This document shows, piece by piece, positions 9,468 through 19,119 of a stretch of 64,000 bases of DNA. Below the pieces are notes generated by a model, which saw only the letters and a list, made by a program, of their open reading frames with translations, did not search any database and was not told the origin of the DNA. Source of the DNA: an uncultured Hyphomicrobiales bacterium (GTDB lineage: Bacteria > Pseudomonadota > Alphaproteobacteria > Rhizobiales > Beijerinckiaceae); the NCBI GenBank assembly GCA_903825465.1, contig CAIKAR010000008.1, positions 1 through 64,000 of the forward strand, read 5' to 3'. Within the stretch, counting starts at the first letter, position 1; each line of letters begins with the position of its first letter. A program made the translations under genes and the position numbers.

Positions 9468-10253
9468 TTGAATCATTCCGGCACAGTCGACTACGCGCTC
9501 GAGGGGGATGTCGCGGTCATCGCCCTGAACCGGCCGGCCAAGCGCAACGCCATCAACGAGGATCTCATCGCGGGCATCGAATCCGCCGTCGCCCGCGCCG
9601 GACGCGAGGCGCGCGTCGGCGTGATCCACGGGCGCGGCGATCATTTCTGCGCCGGCCTCGACCTCGCCGAGCACGCCGAGCGCACGCCGTTCGAAGGCGT
9701 GCTGCACTCGCGCAAATGGCACCGGATTTTCGACGAGATCGAACGCGGGGCGATCCCCTATGTCGTGGCGCTTCACGGCGCCGTCGTCGGCGGCGGACTG
9801 GAACTCGCCGCCTCCGCGCAGATCCGCGTCGCCGACGAGACCGCGTTCTTCGGCCTGCCGGAGGGCCAGCGCGGCATCTTCGTGGGCGGCGGCGGCTCGG
9901 TGCGCGTCGCGCGGCTGATGTCGGCGGCGCGCATGGCGGACATGATGCTGACCGGCCGCACGCTGTCGGCGGCGAAGGCCGAGAGCGTCAACCTCGTGCA
10001 ATACGTCGTCGCGCCCGGGCGGGCGCTCGCCGAGGCGAAGACGCTGGCCGCGCGGATCGCGCGCAACGCGCCGATGTCGAATTTCGCCGTTGTGCAGGCC
10101 CTGCCCCGCATTCAGGAGATGTCGCACGACGGGGGCCTGTTCACGGAATCGCTGATGGCCGCGATGACGCAAACAAGCCCGGAGGCCGTGGAGCGGCTGC
10201 GCGCCTTTCTCGAAAAGCGCGCGGACAGGCTCGACAAGCCGCGCGACTCGTGA
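9468..10253 (+). CDS. Crotonase/enoyl-CoA hydratase family protein
   Basis: (TTG start likely) NHSGTVDYALEGDVAVIALNRPAKRNAINEDLI...HFCAGLDLAEHAE...AVVGGGLELAASAQIRVADETAFFGLPEGQRGI. Confidence 0.88.
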   Translation: MNHSGTVDYALEGDVAVIALNRPAKRNAINEDLIAGIESAVARAGREARVGVIHGRGDHFCAGLDLAEHAERTPFEGVLHSRKWHRIFDEIERGAIPYVVALHGAVVGGGLELAASAQIRVADETAFFGLPEGQRGIFVGGGGSVRVARLMSAARMADMMLTGRTLSAAKAESVNLVQYVVAPGRALAEAKTLAARIARNAPMSNFAVVQALPRIQEMSHDGGLFTESLMAAMTQTSPEAVERLRAFLEKRADRLDKPRDS

Positions 10254-10741
10254 CGCGCGCGCCGGGGTTGGCCTCGATCAAGAGCGGCGCCGCCGTCCGG
10301 CCCGGACGCCTCGAACCGCTGACCGCGGCGCCCATCTTCGGCCTCGCCACGCGGCTTCTCGACGTCCGCATGATGAAGCGCGCCAACGCCCTTTTCGCGC
10401 GTCTTGGCCTGACGCCGGCGTCGGCGGCGGCGCTGCTGTTGATCGAAGCCAACCCCGGCGCGCGGCACGGCGAACTCGCCCGCGCGCTGGCGATTCAGCC
10501 GCCCAACATGACCAAGCTGCTCAACCAGATGATCGGCGAGGAACTGTTGCGGCGCGAGGAAGCTCCGGCGGACCGCCGCCACGCGACATTCGCCCTCTCG
10601 CCGCGCGGCCGGCGCGCCGCCGGCAAGGCGCGGGCGGCCATGGAGGCGCTCGACTCCGAGGTGTTGTCGCCGCTGACCGCCGACGAGCGCGCGACGCTGA
10701 TCGACCTGACGACGAAACTGGCGCGCGCGCTGGCGGATTAG
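10250..10741 (+). CDS. MarR family transcriptional regulator
   Basis: ANALFARLGLTPASAAALLLIEANPGARHGELARALAIQPPNMTKLLNQMIGEELLRREEAPADRRHATFALSPRGRR; GTGA overlap with upstream gene. Confidence 0.87.
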   Translation: MTRAPGLASIKSGAAVRPGRLEPLTAAPIFGLATRLLDVRMMKRANALFARLGLTPASAAALLLIEANPGARHGELARALAIQPPNMTKLLNQMIGEELLRREEAPADRRHATFALSPRGRRAAGKARAAMEALDSEVLSPLTADERATLIDLTTKLARALAD

Positions 10742-10743
10742 CT

Positions 10744-11367
10744 CTACGGAAACAACCTCGCCACCGACCAATCCCCTTTCGGCGCGGCGCGGCGGAACAC
10801 CACGCGCTCGTGCAGGCGGAACGGCTTGTCGGTCCAGAATTCGAAATAGGTCGGCATGAGGCGGTAGCCGATCCAGTGGGGCGGCCGCGGCACTTCGCCG
10901 ATCGGGTATTTCAGCGCCGTCCGCGCCACCGCTTTTTCGAGCGCGAAGCGCTCCGTCATCGGCTCGCTCTGCCGGCTCGCCCAGGCGCCGATGCGGCTGT
11001 CGCGCGGCCGGCTGGAGAAATACGCGTCGGATTCGGCTGTCGTCACCTCCTCGACCGGGCCGCGCAGGCGCACCTGGCGGCGCATCGACTTCCAGTGGAA
11101 ATTCGCCGCCGCCTTCCAGCTCGCGTCGAGTTCGGCGCCCTTGGCGCTTTGGCGGTTGGTGTAGAAAACGAATCCCCTGACGTCCCAGTCCTTCATGAGA
11201 ACCATGCGCAGATCGGGCAGGCCCGCCGCGTCCACGGTCGCCAGCGACATGGCGCTGGGATCGTTGGGCTCGCTTTTCCGCGCCTGCTCGAACAGGCCGC
11301 CGAAACGCTCGAAAGGCTCGGTTTCGGGCGCGCTTGAACCGGGCGTTAACTCTTCCAGTGTTTCCAT
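10744..11367 (-). CDS. pdxH: Pyridoxamine 5'-phosphate oxidase family protein
   Basis: SLATVDAAGLPDLRMVLMKDWDVRGFVFYTNRQSAKGAEL...FHWKSMRRQVRLRG...YFSSRPRDSRIGAWASRQS...WIGYRLMPTYFEFW. Confidence 0.92.
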   Translation of the reverse strand: METLEELTPGSSAPETEPFERFGGLFEQARKSEPNDPSAMSLATVDAAGLPDLRMVLMKDWDVRGFVFYTNRQSAKGAELDASWKAAANFHWKSMRRQVRLRGPVEEVTTAESDAYFSSRPRDSRIGAWASRQSEPMTERFALEKAVARTALKYPIGEVPRPPHWIGYRLMPTYFEFWTDKPFRLHERVVFRRAAPKGDWSVARLFP

Positions 11368-11869
11368 GGGGCAAGCGACTTTTTTGCGACGGATGCGCCG
11401 CGTGCGTTTTGGCAGAACGAATTCAACCCGATGTTACAGGCCGGCGGCGGCTTTCGCCAGCCGATGCCTCGCTGTCGGCGTCGCCGGCTTCTCCGCCGCC
11501 TGTTCGGCGGTGATTCCCCTGCCGTCGTTGATCTCCGGCGACGATGTCACGAGCTCGATCGGCGCCTCGCCCTCGCCGCTGTCGTCCTCGCTCGACGCCG
11601 AGGACTGGCGCCGGGCGCGCGCGGCGCTCGGCGTCGCGCTCGATCCGCAAGGCAATGGCGCCGCTGTTGTGTGGGACAATCCCAAATCCGGCGCGAAAGG
11701 CTCGTTCACGCCGGTTGGGCAGGCCCGGCCTTCCGACGACAAGATTTGCCGCGCCTTCCTCGCCGACATCGGCGGCGCCGCGCCCGGCCAGAACCTGCAA
11801 GGCGTCGCCTGCCGCGACAAGTCGGGCGAATGGGCCGTCGGCGATGTAAAGCCGTGGAAAAAAATCTGA
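11366..11869 (+). CDS. Surface-antigen/RT0821-Lpp0805-like exported protein
   Basis: Lipoprotein-like N-terminus (VAGFSAACSAV) and C-terminal SFTPVGQARPSDDKICRAFLADIGG...LQGVACRDKSGEWAVGDVKPWKKI. Confidence 0.6.
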   Translation: MGQATFLRRMRRVRFGRTNSTRCYRPAAAFASRCLAVGVAGFSAACSAVIPLPSLISGDDVTSSIGASPSPLSSSLDAEDWRRARAALGVALDPQGNGAAVVWDNPKSGAKGSFTPVGQARPSDDKICRAFLADIGGAAPGQNLQGVACRDKSGEWAVGDVKPWKKI

Positions 11870-11925
11870 GCTTCGACCAACCCTGAGCCGCGGCGCGTCC
11901 AAGGCGGTCGCGGATGTCGCCAAAC

Positions 11926-11957
11926 GAAAAGGAGCCGCTCGGGCGAGCGACCCCTCT
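11926..11957 (-). terminator. Possible rho-independent terminator of fasciclin gene
   Basis: CGCTCG-gg-CGAGCG hairpin; on the minus strand followed by TTTTCGTTTG. Confidence 0.4.
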
Positions 11958-11978
11958 CCAGGCGAAACGCCGAATGGA

Positions 11979-12551
11979 TTACTTCGGCATCAACACCGTG
12001 TTGACGACGTGAATCACGCCGTTCGATTGCATGACGTCGCCGATGGTGACCGTCGATTTGCCACCTTTGGCGTCGACCAGCACGAGCTTGCCGCCGCTCA
12101 TCTCGGCCGTCAGGTTCTCGCCCTCGACGGTCTTCAACTCGGCCTTGCCGCCGCCGGCCTTGATTGCCTTGTCGATATCGGCCGCGGTCATCTTGCCCGA
12201 GACGACATGATAAGTGAGAATCTTGGTCAGCGTCGCCTTGTTCTCCGGCTTGACGAGCGTGTCAACCGTGCCCTTCGGCAGCTTGTCGAACGCTTCGTTC
12301 GTCGGCGCAAACACGGTGAACGGGCCCGGCCCCGACAGGGTGTCGACGAGGCCCGCGGCCTTGACCGCCGCGACGAGCGTCGTGTGATCCTTGGAGTTCA
12401 CCGCGTTTTCAACGATGTTCTTGGATGGATACATCGGCGCGCCGCCGACGGTCACGGTTTTCTCCGCGCTCTGCGCGAAGGATGGCGCGGCCGACATGGC
12501 GAAGCCGAGCGCAGCCGCGGCGATGGCCACGGCAAAGTGTTTCCTGTTCAT
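11979..12551 (-). CDS. Secreted fasciclin (FAS1) domain protein
   Basis: Signal peptide [30 protein letters not shown]1 motifs [21 protein letters not shown]...ILTYHVVSG...[12 protein letters not shown]. Confidence 0.94.
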   Translation of the reverse strand: MNRKHFAVAIAAAALGFAMSAAPSFAQSAEKTVTVGGAPMYPSKNIVENAVNSKDHTTLVAAVKAAGLVDTLSGPGPFTVFAPTNEAFDKLPKGTVDTLVKPENKATLTKILTYHVVSGKMTAADIDKAIKAGGGKAELKTVEGENLTAEMSGGKLVLVDAKGGKSTVTIGDVMQSNGVIHVVNTVLMPK

Positions 12552-12655
12552 GTGAATTCTCCCAACGGCCCGGAAATGTTCCAGGCTGTGAGGGATACGG
12601 GAGGCGTTTGCGAAAGTTTCAGCCGACCGCCCGATCCGCGGGCTCGGTCAGGCGT

Positions 12656-13615
12656 TCAATCCAGCTTCACGGGCGTGAAATCCGGCGTGTAAAGGCTCGC
12701 CGCGTCCGGCGCGTGGTCCAGCATGCCGAGTTCCGGCAGCGAGCGGCGGATGACTTCAATCGCCGCCGGGTTGAAGGCGCCGTCGTTCGAAATCATGCGC
12801 AACTCGTTGTCCCACGCCTTGGCGACGGCGGCCTCGCTGACATTGACGCCCTTGGCCGCGACCTTGATCCCCTCTTCGCGATGGCCGCGCATCCACACGA
12901 CCGTTTTGAACCAGCCCTTGAGCACGCGCCGCACGAGGTCGGGGTTTTTCGCGCGCACATCGTCGCTGGCGAACATCACATGCGTGTGAAAGTCCGTCAC
13001 CACGTCGCCAAACGACAGCACCATCTTGCCGGCGTTGTTTTCCTCGTAGGAATAGGCGTTCTGATCGGCGGCGACGCTGCCGTCGAGTTCGCCCGTCTTC
13101 AGCGCCGCCAACCGCGTTCGCTCGGAACCCAGCGGCAGGATCTCGATGCCATCCGGCCCCCAGCCCCGCTGCCGGGACACCTCGCGCACCAGCCAGTCGG
13201 TCAGCGAGCCCGCCGATGTGATGCCGATCTTCTTGCCCTTGAGGTCGTCGAAACTCTTGATCGTCGAATTCATCGGCGCGGCGATGGTCATCGAATAGGG
13301 CGGCCCGGCCAGCGCGGCCACGGCGAGCGCCGGCACGCCCTTGGCGCGATAGCCCATCGCCGGCCCCGACCCGCAGCCGAAGTCGATCGAGCCGGAGGCC
13401 AGCGCCTGCTGCATCGGCGCGTCGCCGGCGAGTTCGACGCGGTCAACCTCAAGGCCGAGCGGCGCCCAGACACCGGCGGCGGTTCCCATCTCAACGATGG
13501 TCCAGATAATGGAATTGCCCGACGTGCCGATGTGGACCTTGTCGAGCGCCCGGGCGGGCGAGCCGCCGAGGACCACCGCGACGGCGATGGCGAAGAGTTT
13601 GGGTATCGACCGCAA
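12656..13615 (-). CDS. ABC transporter substrate-binding protein (NMT1/TauA-like)
   Basis: Signal peptide; HIGTSGNSIIWTIVEMGTAAGVWAPLGLEVDRVELAG...IKSFDDLKGKKIGITSAGSLTDWLV. Confidence 0.87.
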   Translation of the reverse strand: MRSIPKLFAIAVAVVLGGSPARALDKVHIGTSGNSIIWTIVEMGTAAGVWAPLGLEVDRVELAGDAPMQQALASGSIDFGCGSGPAMGYRAKGVPALAVAALAGPPYSMTIAAPMNSTIKSFDDLKGKKIGITSAGSLTDWLVREVSRQRGWGPDGIEILPLGSERTRLAALKTGELDGSVAADQNAYSYEENNAGKMVLSFGDVVTDFHTHVMFASDDVRAKNPDLVRRVLKGWFKTVVWMRGHREEGIKVAAKGVNVSEAAVAKAWDNELRMISNDGAFNPAAIEVIRRSLPELGMLDHAPDAASLYTPDFTPVKLD

Positions 13616-13673
13616 GACGTCCTCCGCAGTTTTTTTTTGATTTACCGGGCGCGCGTGGCGCCCGCAAACGTCG

Positions 13674-14663
13674 TCACCGCATGGTCGCCGCGCGGAACGC
13701 GAAATCCACCGCGGGATTCTGCGCGTCGAATTCCACCACCGCGTCCCCCGCCGCGTAAACAGCCGCGTCGCCGTAATTCTTGCGGCGGGGCCGGAACATA
13801 GGCCCGTTTATTGAACCAAGCTCGATCGCCAGATACCGCGCGGCTCCACCGCCAACATTGCAATGCTGGTTGAAAGCCATGCCTGGTGGAGCGAAGGCAA
13901 CGCCATGTCTCCAAAGGGTTTTTCGCGCTTCTCCCGCGTCGTCTTCCCACGTCAGCGTCATGCCCTCGCCAGCGACGCCCAGCAGCAGCGAGCCGAACAT
14001 TTGCCGCCGCGCCCGGGCGTATTTTCCGCCAGCGATTTCAACGAGATCGCAGCCGATCGAGCCGCCCGCCAAGGATAGCGGAGTAATGAGCTCGTTGGGG
14101 CGGCTCATCGCGGTGGAATGAGCCTCAAGGCAATTGTGCATGAAGTTTCCATCGCAACGATCTGGAAACTCAAGCGGATTGTCGAACAGGAATGCCTCGT
14201 TGCGATAGAGCTGGATCAAATAACGGAAGTCGTTGACCGCCGCGATCCGCGCCTGTCCGCCAGATGTGTTTCGCAGCCGGATCGACGCGTTCATCGGCGC
14301 GGCGAACAGCGCTTTAGGGCTGAATTCAATGGTCTTTTTCGCGCCGCCGGGAAGCTCGATGTCCGCTGTGCCCGTCCCCGACAACACGTAGTAAACCTCT
14401 TCATAGAGGTGCTTTATCGGCGCGCTCGACTCTCCCGCCGCGAGATCGAACACGAATACTGTGAGAAAATCATCGCGGCCATCGAGATGGCACATCGCGC
14501 CATCGACGCCAAAACGCGCCCAAGGTCTTGTTTCAACAGCGAACATATCGATTGCGACGCCTGTGTGGACAGGGACGCCTTCACCGCGCGCCCAGTCTTC
14601 GTAAGTATCGACGAGATACTTGCCGGCGGGCGTTTGAAAGATCTGATCTACTTGCGAAGTCAT
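13674..14663 (-). CDS. Double-cupin domain protein (paralogue B)
   Basis: MTSQVDQIFQTPAGKYLVDTYEDWARGEGVPVHTGVAIDMF...HLYEEVYYVLSGTGTADIEL...AFNQHCNVGGGAARYLAIELG; ATGA overlap with next gene. Confidence 0.82.
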   Translation of the reverse strand: MTSQVDQIFQTPAGKYLVDTYEDWARGEGVPVHTGVAIDMFAVETRPWARFGVDGAMCHLDGRDDFLTVFVFDLAAGESSAPIKHLYEEVYYVLSGTGTADIELPGGAKKTIEFSPKALFAAPMNASIRLRNTSGGQARIAAVNDFRYLIQLYRNEAFLFDNPLEFPDRCDGNFMHNCLEAHSTAMSRPNELITPLSLAGGSIGCDLVEIAGGKYARARRQMFGSLLLGVAGEGMTLTWEDDAGEARKTLWRHGVAFAPPGMAFNQHCNVGGGAARYLAIELGSINGPMFRPRRKNYGDAAVYAAGDAVVEFDAQNPAVDFAFRAATMR

Positions 14664-15820
14664 GCCACGCCGCTCCCGCCGAACTTCGACTCGTCGATGA
14701 ACTTGCCCATGCCGGATTTCACTCCTTGGGAAGCGATTTCCTTCAGCCAAAGCGCGTGCACCCTGGGGTCCTGATCTTCGTATTCCACTTGCGCGCCGCC
14801 CTGTTTAACGCTGCGGTCGACGCCGACATCCCAAATCTCGCGCTTCATTCGCATCAGCGGATGCCGCACCGTGCCGATTTGCAGCGCGAGATAGCGGGAG
14901 GGATGGTTGGCGACGTTGAAATGCTGGTGAAACATTGAATCAGGCGGACAATAGACGCAGCCATGCTCCCAATCGACGCGGGTGTAATCGTCGCCGGCGT
15001 CCTTCCAAAGCAGCGAATATCCCTTGCCCGTGACCGCGAAAACGCAAACGCCGTCGAAATGGCGATGGCCCTTTTTATAGGTGCCAACGGGCATTTCCGA
15101 GGAGTGGGCGCCGATGGTCGAATCGCTCAGCATGAAGCGCAGCATCGAGCCGCCGGCCCCGCGCGCCGACCACGCCTTCAATTCGAAAGCGGAGAGATCG
15201 GGCACGAAATTCGTTTCCCATTGATGCCGCCCGGGGCGCACGCCAATGAATTCGCCTTCGCCGGCGAAGAAGTTTTCCGCGCCCATTCTCTCGGGAAAAT
15301 CGACCGGGCAGTCGAAGATAAGTCTTTCCGAGCGGAAACGGTTCATGACAAAGATCATGTTGTTGGCGCTGGCGAAGCGCGCGGGTTCGCGGCCCGAGCC
15401 GTTGAAGTGTTGATGCTTCGCGTTGAGCGGAATGGCGAACAGGCTTTTCGGCCCCCATTCAAAGGTGTGTTTGCGACCCTCGGCCGACGTCACCACCGTC
15501 GAACCATGGCCGGAAACAACGTAAATCACCTCTTCGTAAACATGACGAACAGGCGCGGACTTGCCGCCCGGCGGCAATTCAAACGCGAAGATCGAAATGA
15601 AATCGTCGCGACCCTTCACATGGCAGAAGGCGCCAAGCGTCCCGTAGCGATCCCATTTGGCGACCGGGACTTTGCGGATATCGATGCCGAAATCCTCGAT
15701 AATGGGAATATTCTGCGCCCGCGCCCAGTCCATATAAGGGTCGGGAAGCGGAGCTCCTGGAAATACAGCGGTCAAAGGCTTTCCTTGCAGAGCGGCGGAC
15801 GTTCGCGCGTTGACGTTCAA
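14660..15820 (-). CDS. Double-cupin domain protein (paralogue A)
   Basis: DPYMDWARAQNIPIIEDFGIDIRKV...HVYEEVIYVVSGHGSTVV...MFHQHFNVANHPSRYLALQIG; colinear with 13674..14663. Confidence 0.84.
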   Translation of the reverse strand: MNVNARTSAALQGKPLTAVFPGAPLPDPYMDWARAQNIPIIEDFGIDIRKVPVAKWDRYGTLGAFCHVKGRDDFISIFAFELPPGGKSAPVRHVYEEVIYVVSGHGSTVVTSAEGRKHTFEWGPKSLFAIPLNAKHQHFNGSGREPARFASANNMIFVMNRFRSERLIFDCPVDFPERMGAENFFAGEGEFIGVRPGRHQWETNFVPDLSAFELKAWSARGAGGSMLRFMLSDSTIGAHSSEMPVGTYKKGHRHFDGVCVFAVTGKGYSLLWKDAGDDYTRVDWEHGCVYCPPDSMFHQHFNVANHPSRYLALQIGTVRHPLMRMKREIWDVGVDRSVKQGGAQVEYEDQDPRVHALWLKEIASQGVKSGMGKFIDESKFGGSGVA

Positions 15821-15978
15821 ACGCCTTTATTATCCCGCGCGGGAAAAGGCGCAAGCGGTCTCCGCCAAACGCCATCGTCGAAAAATATTCGCCAAGATGG
15901 ACGCCAACGGCGATGTTGCTCGCCAGCAACAGTCCCGATGCGCCGCTTCGCCGCCCCGCGCTCGCCCCATTGCCGCCA

Positions 15979-15995
15979 TTAACCACCCCTTAACC
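15979..15995. promoter_or_regulatory. Perfect CtrA-type box TTAA-CCACCCC-TTAAC upstream of pal
   Basis: TTAACCACCCCTTAACC read directly; further TTAACCAC half-site copy at 16062..16069. Confidence 0.6.
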
Positions 15996-16112
15996 ACGCG
16001 CGCATCGACACAAAAGCAACGCGTCGAAAATACCCCTTGTTAGGGTTGATGGAACCTTCGCTTAACCACCACGGACTAGGACATGCCTCACGTTCGAGTT
16101 CGTAAAAGGAGT

Positions 16113-16637
16113 ATGGGAATGATCGGTTTCACACGCGCCGGAGGCCTCAAGGCCGCGCTCGCGCTCGTCGCTGGCTTGTCCATGGCGGCATGCGCGAAGA
16201 ACCCGGCTGACGACGCCAACAATGGCGGCGTGGGCGCGGGGCTCAGCGGATCGGGCGTCGCCGCGCCGGGCAGCCAGCAGGATTTCGTCGTCAACGTGGG
16301 CGACCGCGTGTTTTTCGAGACTGATTCGTCCGATCTGACTTCCAAGGCGCAAGACACGCTCGACAAGCAGGCGCGCTGGCTGCAGCAATACGCGCGCTAC
16401 AGCTTCACCGTCGAGGGCCACGCCGACGAACGCGGCACGCGCGAATACAATATCGCGCTCGGACAGCGCCGCGCGGAAGTGGCGAAGAACTACCTGGTCG
16501 CCAAGGGTATCCCCGCCGGTCGCATGCGGGTCATCAGCTACGGCAAGGAACGCCCGGTCGCGGTGTGCGACGACATATCCTGCTGGTCGCAGAACCGCCG
16601 AGCCGTCACGGTGCTGAACGGCGGCGGCAACAGCTGA
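16113..16637 (+). CDS. pal: Peptidoglycan-associated lipoprotein Pal (OmpA family)
   Basis: MGMIGFTRAGGLKAALALVAGLSMAACAKNP lipobox; VNVGDRVFFETDSSDLTSKAQDTLDKQARWLQQY...VEGHADERGTREYNIALGQRRAEVAKNYL. Confidence 0.96.
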   Translation: MGMIGFTRAGGLKAALALVAGLSMAACAKNPADDANNGGVGAGLSGSGVAAPGSQQDFVVNVGDRVFFETDSSDLTSKAQDTLDKQARWLQQYARYSFTVEGHADERGTREYNIALGQRRAEVAKNYLVAKGIPAGRMRVISYGKERPVAVCDDISCWSQNRRAVTVLNGGGNS

Positions 16638-16661
16638 GATTTTTCCACGCTCCGTTGAAAG

Positions 16662-16694
16662 GGCCGGCGTTCCCCGATGGACGCCGGCCTTTTT
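16662..16694 (+). terminator. Rho-independent terminator after pal
   Basis: GGCCGGCGT-tccccgatgg-ACGCCGGCC followed by TTTTT. Confidence 0.85.
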
Positions 16695-16808
16695 CGTTGG
16701 TGTCGCAGGCGCCGCTTTGCCATCGCCCAGCCGCGCGGCCGCCCCATTTTGGCCGGGGGCGCTGCTGTATGGTATAAGTCAGTCGAATCCACCGAACGGA
16801 CAACGTTG

Positions 16809-17933
16809 ATGAATTATCCGGGCCGCTTCCTCGCGACGCTCCTGACAGGCTGCGCTCTCGCCACTGGCGCCACGTTCGCGCAGGGCTTTCGTCCCCCCGC
16901 GTCGATTCCCGGCGGCGGCTATTCTGACGACATCCGGCCCGCGCAGGCCACGGACCCCGCCGGATTAACGGTGAGGATCGACCGGTTGGAAGGGCAATTG
17001 CGACAACAAAACGGTCAAGTCGAAGAATTGCAATTTCAGGTCAAGCGGCTTGAAGACCAGTTGCGCAAATTCCAACAGGATGTCGATTTCCGATTTCAGG
17101 ACGCAAGTGGCAAGCCGCCGGCGCGTTCGCCCAGCCCGCCGCCGTCCGCGCCCGGCAAGCGCGGCGATGTCAACGAAAACGGCTATCCTATTGTCGGCGA
17201 GGTGGATCCAATTTCACCGGACGCCGGGGCGCCTCCACGGGTCGCGAACAACACGAAGTCTGGCCGTCGCGGCGACGCTTTCGATCCGGATTCGGCCCCT
17301 TCGGCTCCGGGCGCCCCGCTGCCGATGGGGCAAACACCTTTTCCCTCCGCGCCACAACGCGTCGCCAATCCTCGCGTCGCCGCGGCGTCCGGGCCTTCTG
17401 GCCCGCTCAGCGACAATGTGGACGACGATCCCACCGGCGCCCCGATGGACTTGATGCGCGGCGGCGACGGAGCGCCGACACGCTTGGCCGGACCGGCGAT
17501 ACCTGTCGATCCCGCGCCAGCGGCTCTCGATCCGGCGTCCGTCGCGCCGGCGACACCACGCGATGAATTCAATACGGCCATGGCTAGCCTCCGCGCGAGC
17601 CGCTTCGAAGACGCTGAAACTTCTTTGCGGGCTTTTCTCGACAAGCATCCGAAGGATCGCCTCGCGGCGGACGCCACTTTTTACCTTGGCGAAAGCTACT
17701 ATCGCCGGCAGCGCGCGAGAGAGGCGGCCGAGCAATACTTGAAGGTTTCGACGGATTTCGAGAAATCGAGCCACGCGCCGGAGGCGTTGTTGAAACTGGG
17801 CTTGTCATTGGAAAAGCTGGGCGCGCGCGAACAGGCTTGCGCCGCCTATGGCGAAATTCCGCGCAAGTATCCCACAGCGTCGGCTTCCATCCGCGCGAGC
17901 GCCGACAAGGAATCGAAGCGCGGACAATGCTGA
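16809..17933 (+). CDS. cpoB: Tol-Pal system protein YbgF/CpoB
   Basis: Signal peptide MNYPGRFLATLLTGCALATGATFAQG; coiled coil RIDRLEGQLRQQNGQVEELQFQVKRLEDQL; TPR region DEFNTAMASLRASRFEDAETSLRAFLDKHPKDRLAADATFYLGESYYRR. Confidence 0.93.
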   Translation: MNYPGRFLATLLTGCALATGATFAQGFRPPASIPGGGYSDDIRPAQATDPAGLTVRIDRLEGQLRQQNGQVEELQFQVKRLEDQLRKFQQDVDFRFQDASGKPPARSPSPPPSAPGKRGDVNENGYPIVGEVDPISPDAGAPPRVANNTKSGRRGDAFDPDSAPSAPGAPLPMGQTPFPSAPQRVANPRVAAASGPSGPLSDNVDDDPTGAPMDLMRGGDGAPTRLAGPAIPVDPAPAALDPASVAPATPRDEFNTAMASLRASRFEDAETSLRAFLDKHPKDRLAADATFYLGESYYRRQRAREAAEQYLKVSTDFEKSSHAPEALLKLGLSLEKLGAREQACAAYGEIPRKYPTASASIRASADKESKRGQC

Positions 17934-19000
17934 AGGGCGATCCATTCGCCCGTTTCGATGTTGAAAGTCTTTTGCGCGGCTTCACAGAAAGAGCCGGTCT
18001 TTTGGTCGCGGTTTCCGGCGGCCCGGATTCGATGGCGCTGTTGCGGCTCGTCGCGCGGTGGCGCGAGAGGGATGGCCGGCCCCCGGTATTCGCGGCGACT
18101 GTCGACCATCGACTGCGAGACGACTCAGCCGGAGAGGCGGAAGCCGTCGGCGGTTGGTCGGCCGCGCTTGGCGTTCCCCATGAGGTTTTGGCTTGGGAGA
18201 GCGCCAAGCCCTTGACGCGGTTGCAGGAACGGGCTCGCGAAGAGCGCTATCGCTTGTTGACCGCGCACGCCGGAAAAGTCGGCGCGGACACAGTGCTGTT
18301 GGCCCACCATGCCAGCGACCAGGCTGAAACCGTGCTGCTTCGATTGACCCGCGGCAGTGGCGTGGGCGGACTCGCGGGAATGGCCGCGGAAACCACGCGT
18401 GGCGGGGTTTTCCTCGCCCGGCCACTGTTGAAACTGGATAAATCGGAGCTTGTGGAGCTTTGCGAGGCCTTGGGACAGGGTTTTTTCCACGATCCGTCGA
18501 ATGAAAATCCCAGGTTCGCGCGGGTCCGGCTGCGCCGCTTGGCGACAACGCTGGCCGCCGAAGGCCTGGACCACGACGCGTTGTTGCGACTCGCGCGGCG
18601 GGCGCGACGCGTGGACGCCGCGCTGGCGACCGCGGTGGATTTCATCGAAAACCAAATTTCCGCGCGACGGAGCGAGCGCGGCGTTCAAGTCGAGGTCGAT
18701 TTGTTGCGCGGCGCCCCGCTGGAAATCCTGATCCGCTTTTTGGACCGCGAGTTGTCGGCTTTGACAGGCGCCCGGCCCCGCTACGACCGGCTGGAGGCGT
18801 TCGCTGAACGCCTGGGCGCGGCGCTGGCCGCGCGCGAAAGGCTCGCCGCGACGCTGGGTGGCGCGCGGCTGGTTTTGTCGGCGAAGGGCGTTCTCGTCGC
18901 GTCGCTGGAATCCCCTCGCGGCCAGGCGAAGCCGCGCAAGGAAAAAGACAAGGAAAAAGAAACCTGTCGCGTTCACAGTGTTCATCTTAAGGTCGTATAG
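17927..19000 (+). CDS. tilS: tRNA(Ile)-lysidine synthetase TilS
   Basis: PP-loop LLVAVSGGPDSMALLRL; VDHRLRDDS...DTVLLAHHASDQAETVLLRL; overlaps the cpoB stop. Confidence 0.94.
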   Translation: MLKGDPFARFDVESLLRGFTERAGLLVAVSGGPDSMALLRLVARWRERDGRPPVFAATVDHRLRDDSAGEAEAVGGWSAALGVPHEVLAWESAKPLTRLQERAREERYRLLTAHAGKVGADTVLLAHHASDQAETVLLRLTRGSGVGGLAGMAAETTRGGVFLARPLLKLDKSELVELCEALGQGFFHDPSNENPRFARVRLRRLATTLAAEGLDHDALLRLARRARRVDAALATAVDFIENQISARRSERGVQVEVDLLRGAPLEILIRFLDRELSALTGARPRYDRLEAFAERLGAALAARERLAATLGGARLVLSAKGVLVASLESPRGQAKPRKEKDKEKETCRVHSVHLKVV

Positions 19001-19119
19001 CCGCGCCCACGTCGCGTTTTTCGACGCCCGTTCCCTTGGCAATGGCCCTTGCGAAGCATAAATAGGTTCCAATCGGAGGCGATGCCGTTCCCGGCTCGGG
19101 CCCCCGGACAAGGTTTTCA

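Noticed and set aside
13630-13640. T9 homopolymer near the SBP gene as a slippage/phase-variation tract
   Set aside because: Lies upstream of the SBP start, outside coding sequence, single run; no supporting structure.
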